DNA from: Serinicoccus hydrothermalis
Lineage (GTDB): Bacteria; Actinomycetota; Actinomycetes; Actinomycetales; Dermatophilaceae
Direction: 5' to 3'
Assembly (NCBI RefSeq): GCF_001685415.1
Contig: NZ_CP014989.1
Span: forward strand, 2,356,001 to 2,420,000
Length of the DNA: 64,000 bases
The notes beneath the pieces are model-generated. The model was given only the letters and a program-made list of their open reading frames with translations. It did no database searches and was not told the DNA's origin. Positions within the stretch are counted from its first letter, which is position 1. Each line of letters starts with the position of its first letter. The position numbers and the translations under genes were made by a program. This document shows positions 1 to 8,969 of the stretch, one piece after another.

Positions 1-255
1 CGTGCCCTGCACCTCGTGCCCGCGCCGGGCCTGCGCCAACGACTCCGGACCGGCCCACAGCGCCGACTCCAGGCCGCCCTCCTGCGCCAGGGCGCGCACG
101 ACCTCGCCGCGGCCGCAGGCGCCGAGCAGGCGGAGCGCGCGGTAGACGCTGCTCTTGCCCGAGCCGTTGGCGCCGGTGATGACGGTCAGGTTGCCCAGGG
201 GCAGGACCACGTCGCGCAGGGAGCGGTAGCCGCTGACGGCGACGGTCGCGTACAT
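1..255 (-). CDS. AAA-family ATPase, N-terminal part only
   Basis: The gene runs off the left edge, so only the first 85 residues are visible. A Walker A motif GANGSGKSS lies at about residues 28-36, straight after a strand reading LTVITGAN. This N-terminal placement is typical of RecF/SMC-like or OLD-like AAA ATPases (AAA_21 type) that bind DNA or act in defence. The ATG at 255 is the first in-frame start, and a CCTAGG stretch lies just upstream. Walker B and signature motifs are outside the window, so the subfamily is unknown. Confidence 0.75.
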   Translation of the reverse strand, partial: MYATVAVSGYRSLRDVVLPLGNLTVITGANGSGKSSVYRALRLLGACGRGEVVRALAQEGGLESALWAGPESLAQARRGHEVQGT

Positions 256-419
256 GTCGCCGACCCTAGGCAGCACCACCGACAGCCCACCGGGCGTCGC
301 ACCGGGTTGCTCCCACTCACAGACCGCGCGCGGCGACGCGGACACACGGGGTGTCCGGTCGGGTGGTTGCCGGTATGCCAGTCCGCGCCACGGTCGTGCG
401 CGGACCGGCATACCTCGGG

Positions 420-1178
420 TCAGCCCCGCCGCTCCGCCCGGTCGGCGAGCAGCCACTGCGCGGTGAGCGAGCGGAACCGGTCCTCGCCGTCCCGCAGGCG
501 CTCCAGCGCGGGCTCGACCTCGGGCGCGTCGAGCGCTGCGAGGGCCTCGAGCGCCACCATGGCGATCTCCCGGTCGTCGCCCTCGGCGACGGCCACGAGC
601 GCCGCGGCGGCGGGCCGGGCGGCCGGGTCGCCGACGAGCACGAGCGCGCGAGCGGCGTGCAGACGGACCTCCGGGTCGGTGGTCGACAGCGCGTCGGTCA
701 ACCCTGCGACTCCAGGCGCGCCGAGCTGCTCGAGCGCCCGCGAGAGCTCGCGCTGCTGCTCCTCGTCACCATGGCCGAGGTGGGGCAGCAGCGCCGGGGC
801 GGCCTCCGGGGTGCCGGTGCGGCCGAGCGCCCACCACGCCTTCATCGCGACGGCGGGGTCGTCGTCGGTCGCGAACGGCAGGATCTGCGGCACCGCGTCG
901 GGCGACTGGATCTTGCTCAGCGCGTGCAGCACCTGGACGCGGGCCCCGGGCGCGTCGTCGAGCGCCGCGAGGAGGTGGGGCAGCGCGGCCTGCGGGTGAC
1001 GGCATACCGCCCAGGTCAGCGTCTCGCGCACGAAGAAGTCGGGCTCGGCGACCAGCAGCGCGACGAGCTCGGCGCTCTGCGCGTCGTCGCCGAGGGTCCC
1101 CAGGTGCACCGCGGCACGCTGGCGGATGGTGGGGTCGAGGTCGTACGCGGCCCGGCGGGCCTGCTCCAGGGTGGTCAC
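420..1178 (-). CDS. HEAT-repeat protein
   Basis: The 252-residue protein is almost entirely helical HEAT/PBS-lyase-like repeats of about 30 residues. Segments such as DPTIRQRAAVHLGTLG, DDPAVAMKAWWALGRTG and DPEVRLHAARALVLVG show the repeating helix-turn-helix register. Such proteins are usually scaffolds, and no catalytic motif is visible. I chose the GTG at 1178 because AAGGAGAG lies 5 nt upstream; longer ATG starts (to 1229) have no ribosome site. It is divergent from the CDF transporter gene and shares the intergenic inverted repeat at 1258-1284. Confidence 0.75.
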   Translation of the reverse strand: MTTLEQARRAAYDLDPTIRQRAAVHLGTLGDDAQSAELVALLVAEPDFFVRETLTWAVCRHPQAALPHLLAALDDAPGARVQVLHALSKIQSPDAVPQILPFATDDDPAVAMKAWWALGRTGTPEAAPALLPHLGHGDEEQQRELSRALEQLGAPGVAGLTDALSTTDPEVRLHAARALVLVGDPAARPAAAALVAVAEGDDREIAMVALEALAALDAPEVEPALERLRDGEDRFRSLTAQWLLADRAERRG

Positions 1179-1257
1179 CGGTCTCTCCTTCATGTGTCGG
1201 ACGCGGAACGCGCCGGTGCCCATGCTCATTCCTCACGCGGCGGGAGGGTCAAGCGGA

Positions 1258-1284
1258 CAGGCATACCCCTCTAGGGTATGCCTG
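1258..1284. promoter_or_regulatory. Perfect inverted repeat, putative operator of the CDF gene
   Basis: CAGGCATACCC (1258-1268) and its exact reverse complement (1274-1284) are separated by CTCTA. The core ATACCCCTCTAGGGTAT resembles the G-tract operators of CsoR-type metal repressors. It sits just upstream of the leaderless promoter box CATACT (1293-1298) of the metal transporter. The arms also contain the genome-wide word GGCATAC, so part of the symmetry may have another cause. Confidence 0.5.
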
Positions 1285-1304
1285 TGCTGTGTCATACTCG
1301 CAGC

Positions 1305-2228
<924 letters not shown>

Positions 2229-2253
2229 TCCGGTGGCCGTAGGCTCGCAGACC

Positions 2254-2649
2254 ATGACCGACTCGACCGACGGACAGCCCGGACCCGCTCCCGACGCGGT
2301 GGAGCTCGCGCACGCGCTCTTCGACCTGGCCCGCGCGGGGGAGGCCGAGCGCCTCGCCGCGTACGTCGACGCCGGAGCCCCCGTCGACCTCACCGACCCC
2401 GCGGGCAACACGCTGCTCATGCTCGCCGCCTACCACGGTCACCCCTCGACGGTGTCGGCGCTCGCGGACCGCGGCGCCGACGTCGACCGGCTCAACGACC
2501 GGGGCCAGTCCCCGCTGGCCGGGGCGATCTTCAAGGGCGAGGACGCCGTGGTCGCGACCCTGCTCGAGCACGGCGCCGACCCCGACGCCGGCCAGCCGAC
2601 CCCCCGCGACACCGCCACGATGTTCGGCCGCGACGACCTCCTCCCCTGA
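2254..2649 (+). CDS. Ankyrin-repeat protein
   Basis: The 131-residue soluble protein has about three ankyrin repeats (roughly residues 45-125). They read as GNTLLMLAAYHGH, GQSPLAGAIFKGE and a shortened third ending PRDTATMFGR. Ankyrin repeats mediate protein-protein contacts; no enzyme domain or signal peptide is present. The start at 2254 follows a TAGGCT box by 8 nt, which suggests a leaderless transcript. It lies 25 nt after the CDF gene but probably has its own promoter. Confidence 0.8.
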   Translation: MTDSTDGQPGPAPDAVELAHALFDLARAGEAERLAAYVDAGAPVDLTDPAGNTLLMLAAYHGHPSTVSALADRGADVDRLNDRGQSPLAGAIFKGEDAVVATLLEHGADPDAGQPTPRDTATMFGRDDLLP

Positions 2650-2665
2650 CCGACGCCCCCTAACC

Positions 2666-2774
2666 GACCGGCCGCACGGTTTGGTCGCACTGGCCGCACG
2701 GTTTGCGCATACCGGCCGCGTGGTTTGCTGCGACTGGCCGCACGGCTAGCGCAGACCGGCCGCACGCGGGCGCA
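2666..2774. repeat. 22-bp repeat array, forward orientation (about five units)
   Basis: Imperfect units of the form CTGGCCGCACGGTTTGCGCA begin at 2666 (24 bp), 2690, 2712, 2734 and 2756, so the period is 22 bp. The last units have diverged. The same unit returns in opposite orientation at 2965-3031, with two palindromes between. No reading frame is supported here. Confidence 0.8.
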
Positions 2775-2789
2775 CTGGCGCCAGCTGCC

Positions 2790-2843
2790 GGAATTCGACA
2801 ATGGGTTTCGTCGCCATGGCGAAAGAAGGAGTAGTCGAATTCC
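2790..2843. repeat. Interspersed palindrome, copy 1 (54 bp)
   Basis: The element is centred on CCATGG (2814-2819) with arms GGAATTCGAC and GTCGAATTCC at the outer edges. The inner sequence around CGTCGCCATGGCGA is partly symmetric. It is one of four related copies in the window, all intergenic. Confidence 0.8.
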
Positions 2844-2900
2844 AGGGATGGCCGGCGTTCACGGCGCGCTCGCGGTCGTCGGTATGCCCGTGCCGTCGCT

Positions 2901-2958
2901 CCGGATTTCGACCTCTCGTTGCGTCGCCATGGCAACGAAACCAGTAGTCGAAATCCGG
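2901..2958. repeat. Interspersed palindrome, copy 2 (58 bp)
   Basis: The outer arms CCGGATTTCGAC and GTCGAAATCCGG are perfectly complementary and centred on CCATGG (2927-2932). It lies 57 bp from copy 1, and both lie between the opposed 22-bp arrays. Confidence 0.8.
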
Positions 2959-2964
2959 GGCGCA

Positions 2965-3031
2965 GCGACAAACTGTGCGGTCGGTCGGCGCAAACTGTGC
3001 GGTCGGTCGACGCAAAGTGTGCGGTCGGTCG
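2965..3031. repeat. 22-bp repeat array, inverted orientation (three units)
   Basis: Units of the form GCGCAAACTGTGCGGTCGGT begin at 2965 (23 bp), 2988 and 3010. They are the reverse complement, with changes, of the units at 2666-2774. Together the two arrays form a large imperfect inverted repeat enclosing both palindromes. Confidence 0.8.
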
Positions 3032-3057
3032 AGAGGGCTGAGGGGGAGCGGGGCTGT

Positions 3058-3990
3058 TCAGGTCTCGGTCGGGGGGACGGGGTGGGGGAGGAGGCCGGCC
3101 TCGGCGCGGTCAAGGACGTGGCGGCGGAAGAGCTCGGCCGCGGGGAGCAGGCGGCGCCCCGGCGCCCAGGAGAGCCCGACGTCGCGGGTGGCCGTGCGAT
3201 CGCTCAGCGCGAGGACGTGCAGGCCGGCGACCGGCGCGGCCACCGAGCCTCCCCACCGCGTCGGTGCGACCGCGACGCCGAGCCCGGCGGCGGCATACCC
3301 CCGCAGCGTGGGCAGGTCGGCGGCGACGAAGGCGATCTCGGGGACGAAGCCGGCCTCCCGGCACAGCTGGTCGGTGTGCTTGCGCAGCACCGACGTCGGC
3401 ACCATCGCGACGAACGGGTCCTGCGCCACCTCGGCCAGCTCCGCCTCCGTCCTGCCGACGAGCCGGTGGTCCGGACCGACGAGCAGCCGCAGCGGCTCCG
3501 CGACGAGGGCCCGCCACCGCGGCTGGTCCTCGCCCGGGTGCGGGCGCAGGGTGGACAGCTCGAGGTCGACCTCGCTCTGCTGACCGACCGCGGTGACCGT
3601 CTCGTCCTCCTTGGACCGCAGGTCGAGCCGCACGTGCGGGTGCGCGGCGCGGAAGCTCGTGACGAGGTCGGGCACCAGCCAGGTCCCCAGCGAGGGCTGG
3701 AAGGCGACCGTCACGGTGCCCGTCTCCGGGTCCAGCAGCTGCTGCACGGCCGCGAGCCCGTCGTCGAGCTGGTGCAGCACCGCGTCGACGTGCCGCTTGA
3801 AGACGGTGCCCGCATGGGTCATCCGCAGCACCCGTCCCTCGCGCCGCAGCAGGGGTGCGCCGACCTCCTTCTCCAGCCGGGCCAGGGCGCGCGAGACCGC
3901 GGGCTGGGAGACCATCTCGATCTCGCTGACCTCGGTCACGGTGACCCCGTCGGCGACCAGCTGGAACCAGCGCAGGGCGGCCACATCCAC
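3058..3990 (-). CDS. LysR-family transcriptional regulator
   Basis: The 310-residue protein has an N-terminal winged helix-turn-helix (about residues 5-62, with SQPAVSRALARLEKEVGAPLL in the recognition region). A periplasmic-binding-protein-like effector domain follows from about residue 90. The effector is unknown. Translation probably starts at the GTG at 3990, 7 nt after a TAACGT box, so the message may be leaderless. Its neighbour across the divergent gap is only a doubtful small ORF, so no target gene can be named. The C-terminus ends beside the inverted 22-bp array. Confidence 0.9.
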   Translation of the reverse strand: MDVAALRWFQLVADGVTVTEVSEIEMVSQPAVSRALARLEKEVGAPLLRREGRVLRMTHAGTVFKRHVDAVLHQLDDGLAAVQQLLDPETGTVTVAFQPSLGTWLVPDLVTSFRAAHPHVRLDLRSKEDETVTAVGQQSEVDLELSTLRPHPGEDQPRWRALVAEPLRLLVGPDHRLVGRTEAELAEVAQDPFVAMVPTSVLRKHTDQLCREAGFVPEIAFVAADLPTLRGYAAAGLGVAVAPTRWGGSVAAPVAGLHVLALSDRTATRDVGLSWAPGRRLLPAAELFRRHVLDRAEAGLLPHPVPPTET

Positions 3991-4067
3991 ACCTATGACG
4001 TTAGCGCATGAATGAGTTTCGCTGCCGACATTGGACGTATGGGTGCCCCATGCCGGACCGTAGAGTC

Positions 4068-4190
4068 ATGGCCAAGATCTTTCTCTCGCTCATGATGGGT
4101 GGCCCCCGCCACGACATCCGTTCTCTCCCCGCGGCCCGCAGCGCCGCCGTGGTCGCCTGGCCGACCGCGACCCAGCGCATCACCCGCTGA
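4068..4190 (+). CDS. Possible 40-residue small protein
   Basis: An ORF begins MAKIFLSLMMGG and ends in an Ala/Thr/Arg-rich tail. It lies divergently from the LysR gene in an otherwise empty 200-bp gap. A TAGAGT box sits only 1 nt before the ATG, too close for a leaderless start, and no ribosome site is clear. I do not recognise it; it could be chance. Confidence 0.25.
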   Translation: MAKIFLSLMMGGPRHDIRSLPAARSAAVVAWPTATQRITR

Positions 4191-4194
4191 GCTC

Positions 4195-5187
4195 CTAGGA
4201 GCCCCAGCAGGTCCGCACGCCGAACTCCACCCGGCGTGACTCGACACCGTCGACCGGGCTGTCGCTGATCAGCTCGGTCCCGGTGTCGTGGTAGCCGCTC
4301 GGCGCCTCACCGTCGCGCACCGCGGCGACGACAGCCCGGACGCCCTCGCGCGCCATGTTCTGCGGGTACTGCGACGCGGTCGCGTCGATGAGACCCGGCC
4401 GCACGCCCTCGCGCATCGTCCGGCAGCCGCCGTCGACCGACACCATGACGATCTCGTCCATGTCGGCGTCGGCATCCTCCAGCGCCGCCAGGGCCCCGAG
4501 CGCCGCCGGCTCGTTGACCGTGTAGACGACGTTGACGTCGGGGTGGTCGGCCAGCACCTGGGTCATGACGACCGCCGCATTGTCGCGGTCGCCCTCGGTG
4601 TCGACCGACGCGACGATCGCCTCGTCCCCCTCCTCGATGCCGAAGCCGGCGAGGAAGCCCGCGTGCCGCTGCTCCCCGGTGGTCACCCCCGGCGTCAGGT
4701 CGAGGGTGGCGATCTGCGGCTCGAGCCCGAGTTCCTCCGCCTTCGCGGCGGCATACTGCCCGATGAGCTGACCCGCGCGCTCGTTGTCCGTGGCGAAGGT
4801 CGCGTCGACCGCGTCCTGCGGGTCGGTGGGCGTGTCCACGGCGATGACGAGCACCCCCGCCTCCCGCGCCCTGGTGATGGCCGGGTCCAGCGCCTCGGCG
4901 TCCGTCGGCGCGAGGAGTATGCCGTCGGCCCCCTGCTCGACCATGTCGTCCAGCGCGGCCTCCTGCGAGGCGGCGTCGGTGTCGCTCTCGCCGGTGGCCG
5001 TGAGCAGCTCGGCGTCGAGGTCGTCGGCCGTCTCCTGGGCCACCTCGCGCATCTCGACCCAGTAGGGGTTCTCCTCCTGCTTGGTGATGAGCCCGACCGT
5101 GACCGGCTCCTGCTCCTCGCCGGCGCAGCCGGCCAGCCCGACCCCCGCGAGCAGCGCTGCCGCTGTCGTCCACGTCCGGATCCGCAT
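4195..5187 (-). CDS. Sugar-type substrate-binding lipoprotein
   Basis: This is a 330-residue RbsB-like periplasmic-binding-protein-fold lipoprotein. The signal peptide ends in the lipobox LAGC (about residue 21), so the protein should be anchored to the outer face of the membrane. The mature part shows the usual features: VGLITKQEENPYW at the start, DGILLAPTDAEAL, and VIAVDTP. The start at 5187 is preceded by GGAGGTGAGAACC. It follows the FucP-like permease gene by 13 nt in what looks like a two-gene operon; no ABC permease or ATPase is nearby, which is unusual for this class. The ligand is probably a sugar, by family only. Confidence 0.88.
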   Translation of the reverse strand: MRIRTWTTAAALLAGVGLAGCAGEEQEPVTVGLITKQEENPYWVEMREVAQETADDLDAELLTATGESDTDAASQEAALDDMVEQGADGILLAPTDAEALDPAITRAREAGVLVIAVDTPTDPQDAVDATFATDNERAGQLIGQYAAAKAEELGLEPQIATLDLTPGVTTGEQRHAGFLAGFGIEEGDEAIVASVDTEGDRDNAAVVMTQVLADHPDVNVVYTVNEPAALGALAALEDADADMDEIVMVSVDGGCRTMREGVRPGLIDATASQYPQNMAREGVRAVVAAVRDGEAPSGYHDTGTELISDSPVDGVESRRVEFGVRTCWGS

Positions 5188-5200
5188 GGTTCTCACCTCC

Positions 5201-6517
5201 TCACGCCTCCGCCGGTTGCTGACCGGCGGACGATCGGGTGTTGCGCAGGTCGAAGACGGCATACCCCGCGACGAGCAGCAGGCAGATGCCCGGCACGACG
5301 TAGCCCGCCGCCGAGCCGTAGCCGTCCATGACGGCCGCGTGCACCATCGGGACGAGCGCTCCGCCGAGGATCGCCATGACCAGCCCGGCCGAGCCGAACT
5401 TCGCGTCCGGGCCGAGGCCCTGCAGCGCGAGCCCGTAGATCGTCGGGAACATGAGCGACAGCCCCGCCGAGATCGCCACCACCGCGACGAGCCCCACGAT
5501 GTTGAGCACGAACATCGAGGCCAGGCAGCACGCCGCGCCGAAGAGGGCCATGACGAGCAGCAGCTTGGCCGGGCGGAAGATGCCCAGCAGCCAGGTCATG
5601 ACGAAGCGCGAGACGAGGAAGATGAGCAGGCTCGCCTGGAGCCACCACCCCGCGGCCTCCTGGCTGAGGCCGACGACGTCCTGGGCGTAGAGGATCGTGA
5701 AGGTCCAGGTGCAGGTCTGGGCGGCGACGTTGAAGAACTGCGCGACCACGCCGTACCGGTAGTGCCGGTTGGCCCACAGGCGGGCGAAGGTGCCGCCACC
5801 GCCCGAGGTGAGATCGACCGCCTCGGGCTCGGTGGGCAGGTGCATCTTGCGGAAGGCGATGAGCAGCCAGATGATCACCAGCACGCTGGCGATGAAGACG
5901 TAGGGACGCAGCACCTGGAAGAGGTCGGACTCCTGCGCGGCGAGGAGCTCGGCCTCGCTCATGATCGTCTTGCTCTCCTCCGGCGTGAGGTTGGGCAGGA
6001 TGAGCACCGCGCCCATGAGCACGCCGAGGTTGGCCCCGACCGGGTTGAAGGACTGCGCGAGGTTGAGCCGCTGCGTCGCGCTCTCCTCGTCGCCCATGGC
6101 GATGACGAAGGGGTTGGCCGACGTCTCGAGGATCGACAACCCCGCCGCCAGGACGAAGAGAGCGAGCAGGAACATGTTGTATGCCAGGAGCTGGCTGGCC
6201 GGGATGAAGAGGAAGCCGCCCACGGCCGCCAGCCCGAGTCCGACCAGCACCCCCGCCTTGAAGCCGAAACGGGAGTTGATGAAGGCGGCCGGGATCGCCA
6301 GCAGGAAGTAGGCGCCGTAGTAGGCGAACTGCACCAGCGAGGACTGGAAGTTCGACATGTCGAAGATGCCGCGGAAGACCCCGACGAGGATGTCGGTGAG
6401 GTTGGCGGCCATCCCCCAGGCCGCGAAGCACAGCAGCAGCAGGATGAAGGGGACCCGCAGGTGCGTGGCGACGAGCGGCGCCTCGCGCTGCTCCGCCTCG
6501 GCCGGAACCGTCGCCAT
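5201..6517 (-). CDS. FucP-like sugar:H+ symporter (MFS)
   Basis: The 438-residue, 12-TM protein belongs to the L-fucose permease branch of the MFS. Diagnostic stretches include NFQSSLVQFAYYGAYFLLAI, ETSANPF and RLNLAQSFNPVGANLGVLMG. Members import fucose, glucose/galactose or mannose with protons; the substrate here cannot be read. It is the first gene of a minus-strand pair with the binding lipoprotein and is divergent from the SDR gene, 109 bp away. Confidence 0.9.
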   Translation of the reverse strand: MATVPAEAEQREAPLVATHLRVPFILLLLCFAAWGMAANLTDILVGVFRGIFDMSNFQSSLVQFAYYGAYFLLAIPAAFINSRFGFKAGVLVGLGLAAVGGFLFIPASQLLAYNMFLLALFVLAAGLSILETSANPFVIAMGDEESATQRLNLAQSFNPVGANLGVLMGAVLILPNLTPEESKTIMSEAELLAAQESDLFQVLRPYVFIASVLVIIWLLIAFRKMHLPTEPEAVDLTSGGGGTFARLWANRHYRYGVVAQFFNVAAQTCTWTFTILYAQDVVGLSQEAAGWWLQASLLIFLVSRFVMTWLLGIFRPAKLLLVMALFGAACCLASMFVLNIVGLVAVVAISAGLSLMFPTIYGLALQGLGPDAKFGSAGLVMAILGGALVPMVHAAVMDGYGSAAGYVVPGICLLLVAGYAVFDLRNTRSSAGQQPAEA

Positions 6518-6626
6518 ACCGTCCCCTCCTGACCCAACGTCAACTCTGTCGTCGGTGCGAGCCTAACCCAGGGATCCGGCAGGCACTACCCTGACCTGCA
6601 CCAGCCGCCGACGAGACGGGGCGCCC

Positions 6627-7439
6627 GTGCAGATCTCCCACCAGACCTTCGTCGTGACCGGCGCCGGCAACGGCATCGGGCGCGAGATCGCCCTCGAGCT
6701 GCTGCGCCGGGACGCCCGGGTCGCGGGGGTCGACCTGCGGGAGGAGGCCCTCGCCGAGACCGCCCGGCTCGCGGCGGCGGGGGAGCGGCTGTCGGTGCAC
6801 ACGCTCGACATCACCGATCGCGAGGCGGTGGCGGCGCTGCCCGAGGCCGTGGTCGCCCACCACGGCCACCTGGACGGCCTGCTCAACGTCGCCGGCGTGA
6901 TCCAGGAGTTCGTCCCCTTCGCCGAGCTCTCGCCCGAGGCCATGCACCGGGTCGTGGACGTCAACCTCTGGGGCACGGTCCACACCACGCAGGTCTGCCT
7001 GCCGCACCTGGTCGAGCGGCCCGAGGCCTGCGTCGTCAACGTCTCCAGCATGGGCGGCCTGGTCCCGGTGCCCGGGCAGACGCTCTACGGCGCGAGCAAG
7101 GCCGCGGTCCGGCTGCTGACCGAGGGCCTGTATGCCGAGCTGCGCGGCACAGCGGTCGCGGTGAGCGTGGTCTTCCCCGGCGCGATCGGCACCGAGATCA
7201 CGACGAACTCCGGCGTGACCGTCCCCGGTGGTGATGCCGAGGCGCGCCGGGAGCAGGGCGGTCACCGGACGCTGTCGCCCGCGAAGGCCGCGAGCATCAT
7301 CGTCGACAAGGCGGTGGGCCAGGGTGGCTTCCACGTGAGCGTAGGCTCCGACGTCGCCCTGCTGGGTCGCCTGTCACGGCTCTCGCCGCAACGGGCGACC
7401 GACCTCGTCGCGAGGCGTATGGCCGACCTGCTCGGCTGA
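6627..7439 (+). CDS. Short-chain dehydrogenase/reductase
   Basis: A classical SDR of 270 residues. The cofactor motif TGAGNGIG is at about residues 11-18, NVAG at about 89-92, catalytic Ser in VSSMGG, and YGASK (Tyr and Lys) at about 155. An Asp at the end of strand 2 (VAGVDLRE) suggests NAD(H) preference. The C-terminal 40 residues, with RLSRLSPQRATDLVARR, resemble SDRs that carry an extra membrane-associated tail. The GTG start at 6627 lies downstream of a TACCCT box. The substrate is unknown. Confidence 0.85.
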   Translation: MQISHQTFVVTGAGNGIGREIALELLRRDARVAGVDLREEALAETARLAAAGERLSVHTLDITDREAVAALPEAVVAHHGHLDGLLNVAGVIQEFVPFAELSPEAMHRVVDVNLWGTVHTTQVCLPHLVERPEACVVNVSSMGGLVPVPGQTLYGASKAAVRLLTEGLYAELRGTAVAVSVVFPGAIGTEITTNSGVTVPGGDAEARREQGGHRTLSPAKAASIIVDKAVGQGGFHVSVGSDVALLGRLSRLSPQRATDLVARRMADLLG

Positions 7440-7463
7440 GCCGCTCTGTCGTGCCGACCCGGC

Positions 7464-8156
7464 TCAGGCGGCCGGGTCGAGGCGGTAGCCGCGCCCCCGC
7501 ACGGTCTGCAGCGACCGGCGGCCGAAGGGGGTGTCGATGCGTCGACGCAGGGCCGCGACCGACTGCTCGACGACGTTGGAGGTCGGGTCGTGGGCCGGGT
7601 CCCACACCGCCTCGACGAGCACCGCGCGGGTGAGCACCTGGCCGGGGTGCCAGGCGAAGGTCTCCAGCAGGGTGAACAGGTGCGGCGACAGCTCGATGGG
7701 GGCCTCGCCCCGACTCACCCGCTGTGCGCCGAGGTCCAGCGTCAGGTCCCCGACGACGAGCCGAGGCGTCGGCACGACCGGCTCGCGCCGGGCCAGGGCC
7801 CGCAGCCGGGCGACGATCTCCGGGAGCCGGACCGGTCGGCAGACCACGTCGTCGGCACCGCTGTCGAGGGCCGCGACGACATCGTCGGTGGCAGCGCGCC
7901 CGGCCACCACGAGCAGCGGGGTGGCGATCCCGGCCGCGCGCAGGCGCAGCGACAGGTCGCGCTCGACCCGGCCCGTGGTCGGCGCGCAGGCCACGGCCAC
8001 CGCGATGCCCCCTGGGCTCTGCGGGGGCGACTGGCCGCAGACCCATACCGCCTCGGCGATGCCGCCGAGCACGTCGACCACGCACCCCTCGGCATGCAGA
8101 GCACGAGCTAACCGCTGTGACCCCTCGTCGCCCAGATCGATCAGCAGGATCCTCAT
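7464..8156 (-). CDS. OmpR-type regulator with degenerate receiver domain
   Basis: The 230-residue protein has a receiver-like N-terminal half and a winged-helix DNA-binding C-terminal half (about residues 130-228, ending TVRGRGYRL). Where a phosphoacceptor Asp is expected after the third strand, the sequence reads IAVAVACAPTTG with no Asp. The conserved Lys-Pro is CRPV. It is therefore probably not regulated by phosphorylation, like other atypical orphan regulators. No kinase gene is adjacent. It is divergent from the Rpf-like gene, a plausible target by position only. Start chosen at MRILLIDLG. Confidence 0.85.
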   Translation of the reverse strand: MRILLIDLGDEGSQRLARALHAEGCVVDVLGGIAEAVWVCGQSPPQSPGGIAVAVACAPTTGRVERDLSLRLRAAGIATPLLVVAGRAATDDVVAALDSGADDVVCRPVRLPEIVARLRALARREPVVPTPRLVVGDLTLDLGAQRVSRGEAPIELSPHLFTLLETFAWHPGQVLTRAVLVEAVWDPAHDPTSNVVEQSVAALRRRIDTPFGRRSLQTVRGRGYRLDPAA

Positions 8157-8298
8157 GTCTCCCACCGTCACGGCGCTCGCTGTGCCCGTCCTGTGCTGCG
8201 CGCCGGTCCGAGATGTGGATCCGGCACACGGACGGCACATCAACGGCACACCTGTGCGGGTGAGCCTGACAGCGCAACCCCGATCGAAGGAGTGACAG

Positions 8299-8883
8299 AT
8301 GAAGCTCATCACCCGCACCCTGGGCACCGCTGGTGCCACCGTGGCGCTCGCGGGCGCCGGCGTCGTGATCGCCGGCTCCGCCTCGGCCGCCGACACCGGG
8401 ATCCCGGTGCTCGAGGCCATCAAGCAGTGCGAGAGCGGCGGCAGCTACACCGCGCAGAACCCGACGTCCACGGCGTCCGGCGCCTACCAGTTCCTCGACA
8501 GCACCTGGCAGGGCATGGACGCCGCCGCCGGCTATGCCCGCGCCGTCGACGCGCCGGAGTCGGTCCAGGACGCCGCGGCGATCGAGCTCTACACCGAGCA
8601 GGGCACCACCCCGTGGCTGGCCTCCGCCTCCTGCTGGCAGGGCATGGGCTTCGAGTCGACCAGCGGCTCGGGCGAGATGGCGACCGCGACGGACACGACG
8701 TCGGCCGACACGGGCACGGCGGCCACCGTGGGCGACACGAGCACGACGACCGCCGCGGGCGACGCGGGCGGCGCGCCGGCTCAGCAGGCAGGCCCGGCAT
8801 CTCGGAACGGCGGGGCCGAGGGCGCGGCCGGGGCCTACGGCGCGGGCCGCGGTGGCGGAGCGGCGGGCGACTGCTCCCGCTGA
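8299..8883 (+). CDS. Secreted resuscitation-promoting-factor-like muralidase
   Basis: A Sec signal peptide (cleavage near GSASA-ADTG, about residue 31) is followed by a transglycosylase-like domain. It includes the CESGGSYTAQNPTS motif, whose Glu is the expected catalytic acid, and GAYQFLDSTWQGM. The domain ends near residue 115. A low-complexity Thr/Ala/Gly-rich tail of about 80 residues follows. Rpf proteins cleave peptidoglycan and promote regrowth from dormancy. AAGGAGTG lies just before the ATG. The tail lacks LysM or G5 domains, so wall anchoring is not evident. Confidence 0.88.
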   Translation: MKLITRTLGTAGATVALAGAGVVIAGSASAADTGIPVLEAIKQCESGGSYTAQNPTSTASGAYQFLDSTWQGMDAAAGYARAVDAPESVQDAAAIELYTEQGTTPWLASASCWQGMGFESTSGSGEMATATDTTSADTGTAATVGDTSTTTAAGDAGGAPAQQAGPASRNGGAEGAAGAYGAGRGGGAAGDCSR

Positions 8884-8969
8884 CGCCACCGCATACCCGG
8901 CCGGGCCACCGACTCCCCTGCGGTGGCCCGGCCGGTGCGCGTGGAATATCTCGGGCCGTCCTGCCTTGA

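Noticed and set aside
2660-3113. Several overlapping ORFs on both strands in the gap after the ankyrin gene
   Set aside because: They are created by the 22-bp arrays and palindromes, have no ribosome sites or promoter boxes, and encode repetitive Arg/Pro-rich sequence.
8213-8228. CRP/GlxR-like site ATGTGGATCCGGCACA before the Rpf-like gene
   Set aside because: TGTG and CACA are 7 nt apart instead of the 8 of TGTG-N8-CACA and lack the flanking A/T, so a chance match is likely.
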